64,000 bases of DNA from Symsagittifera roscoffensis (Eukaryota; Xenacoelomorpha; Acoela; Convolutidae). Position 1 is the stretch's first letter. Every line of letters starts with the position of its first letter. The position numbers and the translations under genes are program-made. The DNA is taken from contig NC_087071.1 of assembly GCF_963678635.1 (NCBI RefSeq), positions 42,668,153 through 42,732,152 of the forward strand, in the 5' to 3' direction. A model generated the notes under the pieces. That model ran no database searches and was not told the origin of the DNA. It was given only the letters and a program-made list of their open reading frames with translations. Positions 45,350-56,000 of this stretch are shown one piece after another.

Positions 45350-45575
45350 ACTAAAAAAAATTACCCTCAGCTCTTTTCACAAGCATACTTATATCCGCCA
45401 TCGTAGTTTTGGCGGCTAGAAACTTGGCTTGTACCACTTGGATCGAATACGTAAAGTTCTGCGCCAACAGGAGTAACTAGGTTATCATTTTTGAGCATTG
45501 ACTTTAAATAAATTCACTTCCGAATATTACATAGTTCTGTTAGTGATCATTTGGTTGATTCAGATATTCTTAATG
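45350..45575. repeat. Third copy of the sulfotransferase 3' flank
   Basis: Matches 24,890-25,110 (CAGCTCTT..TCACAAGCATAC, CGCCATCGTAGTTTTGGCGG, CGCCAACAGGAGTAACTAG, TTGATTCAGATATTCTT). Similarity stops about 120 bases before the position where the sulfotransferase gene would end. So this PolB copy once had, or still had until truncation, the same neighbour. Confidence 0.7.
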
Positions 45576-45689
45576 GATATATAAGAAAGTATCTCAAGGA
45601 TCAGCTGTAGGTGTGTTTTGGTTTTTTGTTGATATTAGTCCGCCAGCAACTTTCAGTTAACGCTCATTGCAAACGATATTTTACAAAAA

Positions 45690-45950
45690 ATGCTTCCTAA
45701 ACACAAATTTTGTCTTAGCAGCAAAGAGTTAGTACTTGGTGCGATAATAAAAAAACTTGTTATAAAACCAAAAAAACGCACAGTAAAAAATTCTGGCAGA
45801 GCCTATTTTTTCTTTTCCGCCCAAATCACAATAGCGCTTTTTCTAAGATATAACGAGGGTTTTTATAAGGCTAAGTATGAAGAACATATATGTTTTCTTT
45901 TCTCGAATTTATTAGTTATATTCTATCTTCGTAACAATTTGACAAACTAA
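45690..45950 (+). other. 86-codon open frame, no support
   Basis: ATG 45,690 opens an 86-codon frame starting MLPKHKFCLSSKEL with a basic N-terminal half (VIKPKKRTVK) and a hydrophobic end. It has no second copy in the window and no recognised motif. It could be a small gene or chance in AT-rich DNA. Confidence 0.15.
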
Positions 45951-46009
45951 ACAAAATATAGTTGCCAAAACTTGTTGAAATCGGGGAAAAAGCTATAGCA
46001 GGATAAAAG

Positions 46010-46225
46010 CAACCCTCTTTCCACCTGAACCATCCTCCCTTCACCTGAACCACCCTATCCTCACCTGAACCACCCCCCCCCCCCCCCCACCCCCCCTATC
46101 TGAAACTCCCCCCACTCCGGATCTGAACCACCATCCCCCCGGCCTGAACAATCTCCCCCACCTGAAACCTGAACCCCCCGCCACATGAACCAACCGCACC
46201 CTGATCTGAAACAAACCTCCGCCCG
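46010..46225. repeat. C-rich low-complexity tract built on CCACCTGAACCA
   Basis: About ten imperfect copies of CACCTGAACC / TCTGAACCACC separated by C-runs (up to 18 C at 46,072-46,089). The minus strand is correspondingly G-rich and could form G-quadruplexes. It stands out sharply from the ~70% AT background. The 65-codon minus-strand frame over it is not a gene. Confidence 0.85.
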
Positions 46226-46719
46226 ACCGGGTTGGGGAGGGGGTCGGTTAAGGTGGGAGTGGGCGGTACAAAATTGAGAAATTGAGTAATCATGAATTAA
46301 TAAAAATCAAAGTTGCATCGAAAAAAAATTAAACTGAATATCAAGTAACAGCCTCAGCCAATTTAATTTAAGAAATAGAAAACTCTTCACGATATTGTAC
46401 AAAAAGTGGAAAAAAGGATTAGATTGGAGTTTCAATAAAAGTTTAATAAGAGTTACTAAATCTATAAAAGTGAAAAGTAATCGTTTTTATTTGATTTGCA
46501 TTGGACTTAATGCCTCATCAAATTATAGCAAATCCATCCATTTTCATTAAATTATAATTTTTTTCACTTTTATAGGCACTGACAATGAAACAATCAAAAC
46601 GGTGGTATTTAATCAGTAAGAAAATGAAGTTTTGAACAACTTTTTCTCCGTTTTCCAGTATTTTTTACAATTCTACGCTTGTCTGACATTACTAAATACT
46701 GAACGCGACATAAAAACAC

Positions 46720-47700
46720 GACATATGCAAAATGACCAAAACAGAATCAAGAACGAGAATATCCAGTCGCATCAAAACGCTTGTGGGAAAATGGTATTTT
46801 TTTTACCGGCAAAATGCACGCCCGCTCCCGGTAAAAAGAGAAAATAATCGATCAGAAGCGCCAATTTTAGATGTTTAAGCGATTTTTAATCCATTATAAG
46901 GATAACATTTTTGATGACATTTTACAAAACTGTAATCAATTAAAACTTTTCAGAAAATCTCTTATAATCTCGACCGGAGGGGAAGGAGCGACGCTTTTTC
47001 CACCTCAGGGATTCGACACCCTGCTGACCCAAAGGGTCCCCCCTTTGAACTATTTTGGTATTTTTAAATATCCAGTATCGGTGACGAACCGTACAAGTTT
47101 TCTAAAAGCGCCTTTTAATCTCCTAATATTTTTTATAATCTATTACGGAAAAATCAGTTATAACGGGTAATGATTTAGCTATTCTGCTTGAAAACACAGT
47201 GAAAATTAGAAAGAACTAAGAATCAGTTTGTAAACCTGGGGCGGATCTGTGATTTTTGTGAGGGGGTCTCCTAAACCCTATAAAGGTTAACTAGATTGAT
47301 TCCAAGGTCTCCCGAGGCATTAAAAAACTCTGTTTTGGTCATTTTTTTTGCGCCGTAGACAAAATTTTGAAGAAAACACCGGCCAAGAAAGGCACTTTTA
47401 AGTATTTTCTGGAAAAAAAGACCAAAAATAGCTTTTTTTTCCCTCCGCGCGCTCCCTTCAAAACTAATATAAATTAGACGCCGCTGAAATTTTTAGGTCA
47501 GTAAGCCAACAATGGATATCTCAAAATAGTGAGGGGACCTCAAAATAGTGGGCGCAAAAAGGGGGACACCTTTTGGGTCGGCAGGGGTTGAATCTCTGAG
47601 GGGGGAGGTAGCGTCGGCGCTCCGACGCCCGCTTTTTCTAAATCCGCTGGGGGCTATAAATACAAAAGCACACAAAACAAAACAAAACAAAAACGGAATG
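46720..47700 (+). repeat. 1-kb dispersed repeat, copy 1
   Basis: Matches 48,270-49,290 throughout: CATATGCAAAATGAC, AAAACGCTTGTGGGAAAATG, GACATTTTACAAAACT, GGGCGGATCTGTGATTTTTG, GCGTCGGC-CTCCGACGCCC. Offset is about 1.55 kb. The minus-strand frame at 47,690-47,493 (GFRKSGRRSADATSPLRDST) is shared with 49,278-49,066 but reflects a GC-richer repeat core. Function unknown; probably a transposon fragment. Confidence 0.75.
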
Positions 47701-48269
47701 AAGCGATACGTTTGTTAAATAATAATGGATTATAATCCATTATAATGGAATATAAATCAACAAAACTTGAGGAAACAATTTTCTTAAAGAAATCGATTCA
47801 GATCGACTATAATCGATTATATTGGTTTTTATTGTTTCGAGAAACAATAAGATTATAATCCATTGTTAATCGATTATGATCAATTCTCTTCGAAATTTAA
47901 GGAGACTGACAATACAAAACCATTTTCTCTTTTCACTGAGTGCGGGCGGCTGAAAGTTTATTTTTAGAACTTTTCAGAAAACATTTGCCCATTAATTGAA
48001 ACATAATGATTATACCGATAAAAAGAAAGTGATCCTAGCTTGTCTCGATGAAAATGACAAATTCAGTTTTTAAAAAAAATAGTCTGAAATTCTCCTTTAA
48101 TAAACAAACCGCTCTCAATAAAAAGAGAAAAAAAATCAATTATATTATAATTATAATCATAGTCAATAAACAAAATTAATTATAAGCGCCAAGTTTAGAT
48201 GATAATATGATTTCTTATCCAATATATTGATAACTTTTTGGTGACATTTTAAGAAAATATAAAAACAAG
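47701..48269. repeat. Spacer with ATTATAATCGATTATAAT-type palindromes
   Basis: Words such as TAATGGATTATAATCCATTA and ATCGACTATAATCGATTATA cluster at 47,715-47,890 and more weakly to 48,180. They resemble the interior of the 956-bp element at 26,375, but its terminal CCCGCATCCA is absent. No gene. Confidence 0.6.
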
Positions 48270-49290
48270 GCATATGCAAAATGACAAGAACAGATTCAAG
48301 TCCGAGAAACTGCAGTCGCTCAAAACGCTTGTGGGAAAATGGTAATTTTTACTGGCAAAATTTACGCCCGCACCCGGTAAAAAGAGCAAATAACCGATTA
48401 TAAACGCCAAGTTTAAACATTTAAGCGATTTTTAATCCATTATAATGAGAACATTTTTGATGACATTTTACAAAACTATAATCAATTAAAACTTTTCAGA
48501 AAATCTCAAAATCTCGACCAGGGGGGGGGGGGTGTGCGACGCTTTTTCCACCTCAGGGAAGCGACACCACACCCTGCTGACCCAAAGGCCCCCCTTTGAA
48601 TTATTTTGGTATTTTGAAATATCCATTTTCGGTGACGGACCGTACAATTTTTCTAAAAGCGCCTACTAATCTCCTAATATCTTTTATAATCTATTACAGT
48701 AGATTATAATCCTTTTTTCTATCAAAATGTCAGTTAACAGGAATAATCAGTTATAACGGGTTATAATTTAGCTATTTTGCTTGAAAACACAGTAAAAACT
48801 AGAAAGAACTGAGAAGCAGTTTGCAAACATGGGGCGGATCTGTGATTTTTGTCAAGGGTGTCTCCTAAACCCTATAAAGGTTAACTAGATTGATTCCAAG
48901 CTCTCCCTAGGCATTGAAAAATGAAAAACCCTGTTTTGATCATTTTTTTGCGCAGCAGACAAAATTTTGAATAAAAAAAACCGGCCAAAAAAGGCACTTT
49001 TAAGTACTTTCTGGAAAAAAAATGACCAAAAATAGCTTCTTTCCCGGCAAGCACTCCCTTCAAAATTAATACATATTAGACGCCGTGGAAATTGTTAGGT
49101 CAGTAAGCCCAAAATTGGATATCTCAAAATAGTGAGGGGACCTCAAAATAGAGGGCGGAAAAAGGGGGAGATATTTTGGGTCGGCAGGGGTCAAATCTCT
49201 GAGGGGGTAGGTAGCGTCGGCTCTCCGACGCCCGCCTTTTCTAAATCCTCTGGTGGCTATAAGTACAAAAACACACAAAACAAAAACGGA
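48270..49290 (+). repeat. 1-kb dispersed repeat, copy 2
   Basis: Second copy of the repeat at 46,720-47,700, with a G-run (11-12 G) at about 48,518 replacing GACCGGAGGGGAAGGAG-like sequence. Differences are scattered substitutions and small indels. No gene recognised. Confidence 0.75.
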
Positions 49291-49439
49291 ATAAAGCGAT
49301 AAGTTTTTGATTTATGTTCCATGTATCTACTTCCAATGGACGTTGGATTGTATTTACTTTACAAAAACTATCCTCAAAGCATCTGAATTTTCATACAAAA
49401 TTACCTATTATATCAAAAGAAAACAAATTTTTCTTATGA

Positions 49440-50186
49440 ATTACACATAAATACAAATCTTTGACACTTTTCATGTCGGATTTTTTTCTCAAGATATACT
49501 TTATAAGCTAAATTTCAGTAAAATTATCTCAAAACTCCTAATGAAATAAATTGAGTTTCTATCTCAAATCAGCATTTTCTCAGTTTCTGCTTCATCTGCT
49601 ATCTACCAAATTAATCCAATTTGAACAAAATTTTTCTTGAAAAAGTGAACTTTAGATGGAAAAACGTATCGTTTCAACGAACTTTCAATAATCCGAAGCT
49701 GAATTAATACCATAAACCCTTTGCTAAAAGCCTTTAAATGATTTTCTCAAGCTCATAACTGTATATTGCTGTTTAAATTCTACATTTTTATTTTAGAGTA
49801 AATTTTAAGTTGAGAATGATGTATATCTTTATCGTGAATTTTTCAAACTTTAGCAAAAACATACACTTTTTCAAAATTTCCAGGTCATTTATCTATTTCT
49901 TTTCTAAAATCATGAAAAAGGAATAATAGAAAATCATAATTCTTGATAAGTCAACCTCCATTATCTGCTTAAAAACTCTCCACCCTATGAACACTTTTAC
50001 AAGCACTAAACAAGGAAAACTTTTAAAAAGTAACTACAAAAAACCTCTCAATTAGTCGATGTTTTACAAATATCCAAGTTTTACAGTTTTTGAGCAAATG
50101 CTTGACTTCTCATTACCATATGTTATGCACTTTTACTACAAATTTATTGCAACAAAATCTCCACAAGCTTGCAACCAAGGGAGTTT
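49440..50186 (-). repeat. Noncoding 3' flank of the zinc-finger block (inverted copy)
   Basis: Reverse-complement counterpart of 13,909-14,850, defining the left edge of the best-preserved Polinton-like region. No gene. The edge near 49,440 has no obvious terminal repeat. Confidence 0.6.
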
Positions 50187-50662
50187 TTACTGTTTTTTAA
50201 AGGTTTTCGGATCGAGTTCCATGGAAGGTTTCTCGACAATTTGAACTCAATTTTTGCTGTCTTTATCATCAATTAAAAACTTTGAGTAAAAAAAATTGAC
50301 AGTTCAGGTATTGTGATGAAAACAATGTATAATTTCTGACTAAATTTATCACAGTTGCTTACACTTTTCAGATTCTGTAAAAACTAATATTCATAGTAAT
50401 TTCTATGTTTTTAATTAAAATTATTAATTTTACCTTCTCTTGAAGTGTGTTTGGAGACTGCTGAGCACATAAATTAACATTATGTTGACAATGCTTCTTC
50501 TTGAAATGATTAGTGAGCTCCTCGCTGCAATAAGTAAAAAAGTTACAGTTAGAGCACTTCAAAACACCACAAGTTCTACGATGTCTTGATGCGTGTAAGC
50601 GAGTGTATTCTCTGCCAGATTCAAGACATGCAACTTTTTTTGTTTCTGTTCAATGACAGCAT
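50187..50662 (-). pseudogene. Two-exon zinc-finger protein, copy 3 (frameshift and stop)
   Basis: Exon 1 (50,434-50,662) contains LKCSNCNFFTYCSEELTNH followed by KKKHC and ends LQEK at AAG|GTAAAA. The first finger is split by a frameshift near 50,630. Exon 2 (50,187-50,279) follows CTCAAAG and encodes FLIDDKDSKN-stop-VQIVEK..; its stop is the only lesion. Intron position and phase equal copy 2. The CCAAT array lies directly upstream, to the right. Confidence 0.55.
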
Positions 50663-50886
50663 CTCAATAAGTATAGAAAATTATATGGGAGGTTTAAAAT
50701 GTACCAAATTTTAAGATAAGATGAGTTGGATAGCCTCAAAAAATGAATAAAAATGAATAAAAACAGCAAACTTATTAATCAATTGTTTTTAACAGGTAAG
50801 AAAATCAGAATGGGTATGCTATTTAGCCTAGCTGAAGTAAAAATCATCCAATCTAACCATGCAGTTTTCAAAAGTTTTTCTATCAA

Positions 50887-51155
50887 CCAGTCAGAATCAA
50901 GCAATAACTGTAAGGAAAATTTTATCTTTTCTGATATCAACCAACCAGAATTGAGCTTCAATAGTCATGAATTTTTCAACAAATTCAATGTCAACCAATC
51001 AGAATTGAGCTTCAATAGTCATGGAATTTTCAAGAAATTTAAGTCAACCAATCAGAATTGAGCTCTTCTTCTCATGAATGTTTCAACAATTTTGTTTTAG
51101 TTTGTAGATATTGAGGATACTTTCACAGGCAGTATTTGTGGTGATAACCAATCAG
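50887..51155 (-). promoter_or_regulatory. CCAAT-box array, copy 3
   Basis: CCAGT (50,887), CCAAC (50,941), CCAAT (50,995), CCAAT (51,048) and CCAAT (51,148), spaced 54, 54, 53 and 100 bases, in units containing AGAATTGAGCTTCAATAGTC and ATGGAATTTT. Upstream of the zinc-finger gene and downstream of accessory protein C. NF-Y-type promoter inferred. Confidence 0.6.
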
Positions 51156-51234
51156 ATTGAAGTATTCACAGATTTCAAAGAAATTTGTAGATCAGAACCA
51201 AACTATGTTTATGAAACTTCCTAATCAACCATTT

Positions 51235-51917
51235 TTATTGAATTTTTTCAATATAACTAAGATATGAAATTTGATAACTTAGTGAGATAAATGAGGTTTC
51301 TTGTCTGGTTTTTATTGTTTTTTCGATATTCAATTCAAATTTTGAAATTTCGATCAAAATTGTTTCGATTTGTTCTATTTCTAACCAGTGAAAAAATAAA
51401 TTACCAAAATAATTAATTTTATCACTTTCTTTTTGGTATACTGTAATATATACAACCGGAAGTCTTTTAAGTTTCGATAATTGATCAAAAGATATTCTGA
51501 CAAATCTAGATTTCGGATTTGTATCAAATTCAAAACAGTATTCGAAATGATGTTCTTTATCTCCAATTTTTGTTTCATTGGCTCTTCCATTGTTTTGCTT
51601 TTTTCTGATAGACCACTGAATCTGACTTAATTCTTCTAGATAAAAAAATTGTTGATAAATATGGCAGTATTCTTCGTTTCTGAAATATCCCCTCCATCTT
51701 TTTAACAAAACTATTGAGCTTTCTGTGTTTTTATACAAGTTAAAACTAATAAAATCTCCATCAGCGTCATCTGTCTACCACTCTTTTAACTTTTTGTATT
51801 AGTTCAGCCTTAAAACTTGAGAAAAATCCATTTCAGACATTGAAAACGCTTTTGATGGAAACATATTTCTTACTGAAATAAACAAAGAAACTTGAAAAAC
51901 TCAAATTGTTGTACCAT
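51235..51917 (-). pseudogene. Orphan accessory protein C, copy 2
   Basis: The 167-codon open frame (51,738 down to 51,235) is the better-preserved C-terminal three quarters: SSIVLLKRWRGYFRNEEYCH, FYLEELSQIQWSI, FEFDTNPKSRFVRISFDQLS and a tail LEIEQIETILIEISKFELNI. The N-terminal part (MVQQFEFF.. from 51,917) has frameshifts near 51,750-51,880. Compared with the + copy at 12,235 both keep the same frame, so the protein was under selection before decay. No recognised domain. Confidence 0.55.
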
Positions 51918-52339
51918 TTTTAATTTATGTTGTAAGATCAATCACCATACAACGTTTTTTTCCTGGTTTAGAGTCTAATTAATTTTAAGCAAATTCATGT
52001 AGCCAATCAAAACCTCAAATTAGGGCAGAAAAATATTGAAAAAACAACCATTGAAATTCAGAAAATCGAAAAAAATAATGATAGTGTTTTCAACTTAATA
52101 TACACTCTTGTTTGTAATTTTGTTGAAATCAGACAAAATTTATCTAAATTTTGAGGAAAGCAGTAATTAATTAAGCTATTCTGTGATTTGTTAAGCAAAA
52201 ACTGGAAAATCATTTGATAATTGATTAGTGTTTTATGTCAGTTTCGATTAAATTGTATGTTTTGTCTGACTTTTCATCAAATATTATAGCTCTAAATATA
52301 GTCTTCAGTGAGAAAGGTACTTTTGAAACAATAATATTT

Positions 52340-52480
52340 CAATTACAAAACATGCAAAACATCACAAAGCATTATTGAGCTTCACAATTACCAAGAAACA
52401 TAAAGTTTCCCAAAATTTGGGATAGTTCTTTGACTTCGTTCAAAGTATAGTTGACATAGGCAACCTGTCGTCATTCTTCG
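52340..52480 (-). pseudogene. Accessory protein B, 3' end only
   Basis: On the minus strand, VAYVNYTLNEVKELSQILG matches the end of the gene at 11,284-11,803. The rest of the gene is absent. It sits between protein C and the CRE/HSE block, in the same order and relative orientation as at 11.3-12.8 kb. A duplicate is at 53,630-53,760. Confidence 0.5.
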
Positions 52481-52516
52481 AATAGAAGTGAAGTCGTAAT
52501 TTTCCTTTTATGGTAA

Positions 52517-52566
52517 TGACGTCATCGCCTACGTCATTCCTTCGGAATTTCTAGAATTTTCCAGAA
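52517..52566. promoter_or_regulatory. CRE plus four-unit heat-shock element, copy 2
   Basis: TGACGTCA (52,517-52,524) and CTACGTCA (52,529-52,536) are followed by TTCTAGAATTTTCCAGAA (52,549-52,566), i.e. TTC-nn-GAA-nn-TTC-nn-GAA, a perfect four-unit heat-shock element. It lies in a divergent intergenic region between accessory proteins B/C (minus) and A (plus), so it could drive both. Match to CREB/ATF and HSF consensus is direct; use in vivo is inferred. Confidence 0.6.
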
Positions 52567-52639
52567 AAATTTTCAACAAATCAGAACTAAGCAGTTTCTA
52601 GACATAACCTTGGATCCAAAATTTCATTTTGAAGATTGT

Positions 52640-53090
52640 CAATTAAAAAGCATGTGAACTTCCTCGAACTAGAGAAACCTACTCAATCAAAGAGTTTACA
52701 TTTGATCCACATATTGCGCATCAAAGCTATAAACTTACTGCTGAGTTACACCTGACAGGAAAAGAAATTTTATTTATTTTAGAAAACTTGAAATTAAAAA
52801 AAAAGTCGTACGATAATATTTCAAAGACTCTTTTTATTCCCTACCCATTTCCCAAATTTGTCAAAACTCCCCAGCAGGGTTCTTTATTCCTCCATTTCTT
52901 TAAAGATTTTCAAAGTTCAAAATCTTGCATGATCAGGTTTCGAATCAGATATCCAGAGATTTGCTTTGAAACATTCATCAGCTTTGAGTTAGCCTCTCAA
53001 ATCTACATCAAAATCAAAGAACTTGACTATCTACTCAAAAATCAGCAATTCTCCATAGATTTTATACAAAAAATTCAATTAACTTCATGA
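52640..53090 (+). pseudogene. Orphan accessory protein A, copy 2
   Basis: Open for 100 codons from 52,788 (KKKSYDNISKTLFIPY, PKFVKTPQQGSLFLHFFK, KELDYLLKNQQF) to TGA 53,088-53,090. About 130 bases of the N-terminal coding region are missing relative to copies 1 and 3, and the start reads ATTG. Its stop overlaps the start of the small membrane protein (ATGA at 53,087), which itself stops after ten codons here. Confidence 0.5.
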
Positions 53091-53261
53091 AAAAAATTGT
53101 AGAGTTGCTACTTTTTTAATTTTCCTTCTTTTGTTACTTATTTCGGCAATATTTTTTTATTTTTACTTCAAACGGCTTTTGGTCTTTTTTTGCGATTGCT
53201 TTTGTGTATATTTTTACTTATTTTTGAAGATTTAATTCCTGTAAAGCTAATTTTTTGTCTG

Positions 53262-53436
53262 ATTGGATACGACAACTTGAACAAAATTGAACATTTTTGT
53301 GATTGGAATCGACAATGTGTAAAATGGATTTTTGTTTCCGATTGGACAGGAGTTTTCTATAAGAGTTCCATAAAATGAAACTGAAATCTGATTGGACACG
53401 ACTACAATCCAAATAAGGAAAATCCATTTTGATTGG
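53262..53436 (+). promoter_or_regulatory. ATTGG array, copy 2
   Basis: ATTGG words at 53,262, 53,302, 53,341, 53,391 and 53,432; spacings 40, 39, 50 and 41, identical to 7,149-7,323. Flanking words ATACGACAAC and ACACGACTACAATCC are conserved. All five cores are intact here. Confidence 0.6.
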
Positions 53437-53474
53437 TTAAACTCACACATTCTAGTTGAAGGAACCCCTCTCTC

Positions 53475-54804
53475 TGGAAAATCATTTGAAAATTGATTAG
53501 TGTTTTATGTCAATTTCGATTAAATTGTTGGTTTTGTCTGACTTTTCCTCAAATATTATAGCTCTAAGTATAGACTTCAGTGAGAAAAGTAGTTTTGAAC
53601 CAATAACATTTCAATTACCAAACATGCAAAACATCACAAAGCATTATTGAGGTTCACAATTATCAACAAACATAAAGTTTCCCAAATTTGTGATAGTTCT
53701 TTGAATTCGTTCAAAGTATAGTTGACATAGGCAACTTGTCGTCATTCTTCGAATAGATGTGACTTCATCACCTACGCAATGTTCCTTTTATGGTAATGAC
53801 GTCATCGCCTACGTCAATCCTTCGGAATTTCTAGAATTTCCCAGAAAAAATTACGAACCAATCAGAACTAAGCCATTTCTAGATGGATCCAAAAAATTCA
53901 TTTTTGAAAAATGTCAATTAAAAAAGATTTGAACTTCCTCGAAATACTCTGAAAGAAAAAAGAAAATTTTCCGAGCGATTTCCTTATTGATGAAATAGAT
54001 GTAGATTCTTACTTTTTTCATAATTTTTTGGACGCTCATGTTGTCCAACATAGAGTTCTCTGACTAAATAAAGGTCTCTTTAAGGAAACTTACTCAATCA
54101 AAGAGTTTATATTTGATCCACATATTGCGTATCAAAGCTATAAACTTATTTCTGAGATACACCTGACTAGAAAGAAGTTTGATTTATTTTGAAAAATTGA
54201 AAATAATAAAAAAAAAATCGTTTGATAAAATTTCAAAGTCTCTTTTAACCCTATCCAAAGCCCAAATTTACCTAAACTCCCAAAGCAAAGTTCTTTAATC
54301 CTTCATTTTTTAAAAGATTTTCAAAGTTCAAAATCTTGCATGATCAGGTTTGGAATCATATATCCAGAGATTTGCTTTAAAAAATTCAACAACTTTGAGT
54401 TATCCTCTCAAATCTACATCAAAATCAAAGAGCTTGACTATCTACTCAAAAATCAATAATTCCTCATCGATTATATACAAAAAATTCAGTCAACTCGATG
54501 AAAAAATTGTAGAGATGCTACTTTTATTAATTTTCCTTCTTTTGTTTTTATATCGACAATATTTCTTTTTTTTTACTTCCAACAGTTTTGGTCCATTATT
54601 TTTGCGATTGCTTTCGTGTATATTTTCACTTATTTGGAGGATTTAATTCCTTAAAAGATTATTTTTTGTCTAATTGGATACCACAACTAGAACAAAACTG
54701 AGCATTTTTGTAATTGGAAACGACAATGTATAAAATGGAGCTTTGTTTCCAATTGGACACGACGACTTTTATCAAAAAACGCCATAAAAAGAAGCTGAAA
54801 TCTG
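53475..54804 (+). repeat. Tandem duplicate of the promoter/protein-A/membrane-protein block
   Basis: Collinear with 52,203-53,392 at an offset of about 1,272 bases. It contains the 3' end of protein B (minus), CRE (53,797-53,804) plus HSE (53,829-53,846, third unit TCC instead of TTC), protein A from ATG 53,911 (broken), the membrane-protein start at 54,498 (frameshifted), and a three-word ATTGG array (54,673, 54,713, 54,752). It then joins the integrase leader at about 54,805. Confidence 0.8.
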
Positions 54805-54979
54805 AAGACGTATATAGTAGCAGTAACGCCTACGCAGTTTCCATATAGAGAAATGCTTCCTTGTTTGGTACTACTTCATATATGGAAATCGCGATGACTA
54901 TACTGCTTACTTCCATTTCCATTTTTTCTCAAAATTCGTTCTCTCATTTCTCCTCATCTGATCAGTTTGATCTTCAAAA

Positions 54980-55930
54980 ATGTACTCACTAAAGCGAAAA
55001 AACACCGATTTACCAGATATTTACTCTACTATTTTGGAAGCAACTCAACTTCCTCCTAAACTTGTTATTAACAAGAATGCCAAATCAAAAGACAGGGGAA
55101 CTTGGATCCCTTTCAAAATCTGAAAGGTTAATACAAAACAGATTGTATTCTAGGGGTAGAGCTGCGTACGATTCTATTCAAAACTTGAGTAAAGCGAGTG
55201 GTTTATCAGAAACGAAAGTATAACATTTTTTACGAACCAAAACATCGTACACAAATTTTGGTCCACCAATCAGGCCTTTTCGAAGACTTCAAGCTTTTTC
55301 TAAAAATACCAATGAAGTTTGGTGTATGGACTTGGTTTCATTAGACAAGTAAGCTAAGCGTAACAATGGAGTCAAGTTTTTATTAGTTGCTGTAGATATT
55401 TTTTCGAGATTTGTCAGAGTTCAAAAAACGAAAAAAAAAATATGCCAAAGACACTTTACAAGCTTTAAAAAGACAAGATTTCTCGGAAAAACACTCCTCA
55501 AAACCTTTGGGTTGATAAATGAACAGAATTTGGGGGAAATTTAAAAAAAAAACATGCAAGGAGAAAGACATTGAAACTTACTCAACACTGACTTAAGCAA
55601 AAGCTGCATTTAAAGAGAGAGCAATTCAAATTTTAAAACATATTTTATATCGTTACATTGAAGGTAATGGTGAAAAATTTGTTCCAAAATTGCAGCAATT
55701 ACTTTCTACGTTGAACTGTATATCAAAATTGTTCATGAAATAGCCTGAGCCAATATTCAAAACTGGCAAGTTAGATTTAAAAAAAATGATTTTCACTTCC
55801 GAAAAGGATACAAGCTATAGTTTACCAATGAAGTTTTGGAAATTATTTCGGCAATATCTACGAAAAATTCTCCTACATACATTGTCAAAAATTTCAAAAA
55901 AGAATATATATTTTAGGAGAAATTTATGAA
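54980..55930 (+). pseudogene. Polinton/Maverick retroviral-type integrase (broken)
   Basis: ATG 54,980 starts MYSLKRKNTDLPDIYSTILE. After a shift near 55,090 the core reads RRLQAFSKNTNEVWCMDLVS (first catalytic Asp) then FLLVAVDIFSRFVRV. After another shift, WVDK..TEFGGNL carries the second Asp and AFKERAIQILKHILYRYIE the catalytic Glu. A C-terminal tail reaches ~55,930. The DDE triad residues are thus all still visible, but there are at least three frameshifts and several stops. Such integrases insert Polintons into host DNA. The leader upstream has the CArG-like box and the same block as 11,090-11,290. Confidence 0.75.
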
Positions 55931-56000
55931 AAAAGAGCTGTGAAAATGTTCAAAATAAAGGTAAGCCATTTTCAATTTGAATTTTTATCGATAAGTTGTC

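Noticed and set aside
46096-46293. 65-codon minus-strand frame over the C-rich tract
   Set aside because: Low-complexity translation.
47701-47890. Second copy of the 956-bp transposon suggested by TTATAATCGATTATAA words
   Set aside because: Terminal CCCGCATCCA and TA flanks are absent; only the simple palindromic words are shared.
47493-49278. Shared minus-strand frames GFRKxGRR.ADAT.PLRD (47,493-47,690; 49,066-49,278)
   Set aside because: Both lie in copies of the same dispersed repeat; no start or frame support beyond DNA similarity.
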